Shown piece by piece: positions 15,073 through 15,439 of a stretch of 15,439 nucleotides of DNA; position 1 is the stretch's first letter, and each line of letters begins with the position of its first letter. The position numbers and the translations under genes were made by a program. The notes beneath the pieces are model-generated. The model did not search any database and was not told the origin of the DNA. It saw only the letters and a list, made by a program, of their open reading frames with translations. The DNA lies in NCBI GenBank assembly GCA_946411985.1, contig CAMKFY010000016.1, positions 1-15,439 on the forward strand. Direction: 5' to 3'. The stretch comes from an uncultured Clostridiaceae bacterium. Its GTDB lineage: Bacteria > Bacillota > Clostridia > Oscillospirales > Ruminococcaceae.

Positions 15073-15439
15073 TTATAACAGTGGCAACAACACAGGAAAC
15101 ACTTTAACAACTGGGTATAGTATTGCAGACACAAGAAACCAGCTATCAAACCTATCTAACAAGCCACCTTGCCCTTTTAAAATATTACCAAAATCTTTAA
15201 TATTGTTCTGCCTTTTAAAAACAGACACGCTAAGGTCTCCAACTATGGAAAAAGCAGCTCCTAAAATGGTTATTATAAATAGAAAAAATACATTAACTCT
15301 TAACTTAAACGAGAAAAAGCTTAAAAATATAACGTTATATATAAAAACAGATAAAAAGCTAAATATTACGCCGCCAATAGCCCCTTCAACGGTTTTTTTA
15401 GGGCTTATATTTGGAGCTAATTTATTTTTGCCAAACTTC
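15073..15439 (-). CDS. cdsA: Phosphatidate cytidylyltransferase, C-terminal part (cut by window edge)
   Basis: Only the last 121 residues are in the window; the gene continues beyond base 15439. The enzyme makes CDP-diacylglycerol from phosphatidic acid and CTP in the inner membrane. The family's C-terminal signature is recognisable: SPKKTVEGAIGG, then GDLSVSVFKR, KDFG and GGLLDRFDS, followed by a final membrane segment. Two signature positions differ from the usual pattern: LPGHGG reads LKGQGG here, with Gln encoded at 15169-15171 in place of the conserved His. The remaining Asp and Lys residues of the signature are present. It is the first gene seen of the cdsA-dxr-rseP-ispG run, with 33 bp to dxr. 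Identity is firm from signature and neighbours; whether the changes affect activity cannot be told. Confidence 0.93.
   Translation of the reverse strand, partial: KFGKNKLAPNISPKKTVEGAIGGVIFSFLSVFIYNVIFLSFFSFKLRVNVFFLFIITILGAAFSIVGDLSVSVFKRQNNIKDFGNILKGQGGLLDRFDSWFLVSAILYPVVKVFPVLLPLL

Overview
The window is AT-rich, uses the standard bacterial code (TAA, TAG and TGA all end genes) and looks like an uncultured member of the Clostridia/Firmicutes. The main reasons are a full-length PolC-type DNA polymerase III, the order cdsA-dxr-rseP-ispG-polC, strong purine-rich Shine-Dalgarno sites, TTG and GTG starts, a zinc-ribbon kinase-like protein, and paired half-size TauE/SafE-type transporters. No rRNA, tRNA, insertion sequence, CRISPR array or prophage gene is visible.

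Left part, 1-3170: a promoter near 111-138 leads through a roughly 390-nt leader with three small hairpins into pckG, a GTP-type PEP carboxykinase. A strong hairpin ends pckG and holds the stop codon of a convergent gene in its loop. On the minus strand two half-size TSUP transporter genes follow each other. Upstream of them lies a strong independent RNA gene (about 3181-3383, minus) of roughly 200 nt. It has a consensus promoter, a 14-bp closing stem joining its ends, several GC-rich hairpins and a terminator. I regard it as a structured ncRNA, possibly raiA-type and less likely 6S; I cannot assign the family from sequence alone.

Middle, 3470-4880: a plus-strand promoter leads into a decayed copy of part of the next gene and then into that gene. 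It encodes a zinc-ribbon, kinase-like membrane protein in which the ATP-binding lysine and the catalytic aspartate are both replaced, so it is probably a pseudokinase.

Right part, 4884-15439, minus strand throughout: cdsA (cut by the window edge), dxr, rseP, ispG, polC, an unrecognised 124-residue ORF overlapping polC by one base, a short recQ, and dut. The cdsA-dxr-rseP-ispG-polC segment links phospholipid precursor synthesis, isoprenoid synthesis by the non-mevalonate pathway (dxr, ispG), site-2 proteolysis and replication, as is usual in Firmicutes. The rimP-nusA genes often found after polC are absent. polC has its own consensus promoter; recQ has a weak candidate.

The least expected pattern is that two unrelated genes, the pseudokinase and ispG, each have a near-identical piece of their own early coding sequence lying in direct orientation just upstream of their start codon (offsets 220 and 258 bp). 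Each core is flanked by more decayed similarity. This suggests repeated local duplication with decay or gene conversion in this genome.
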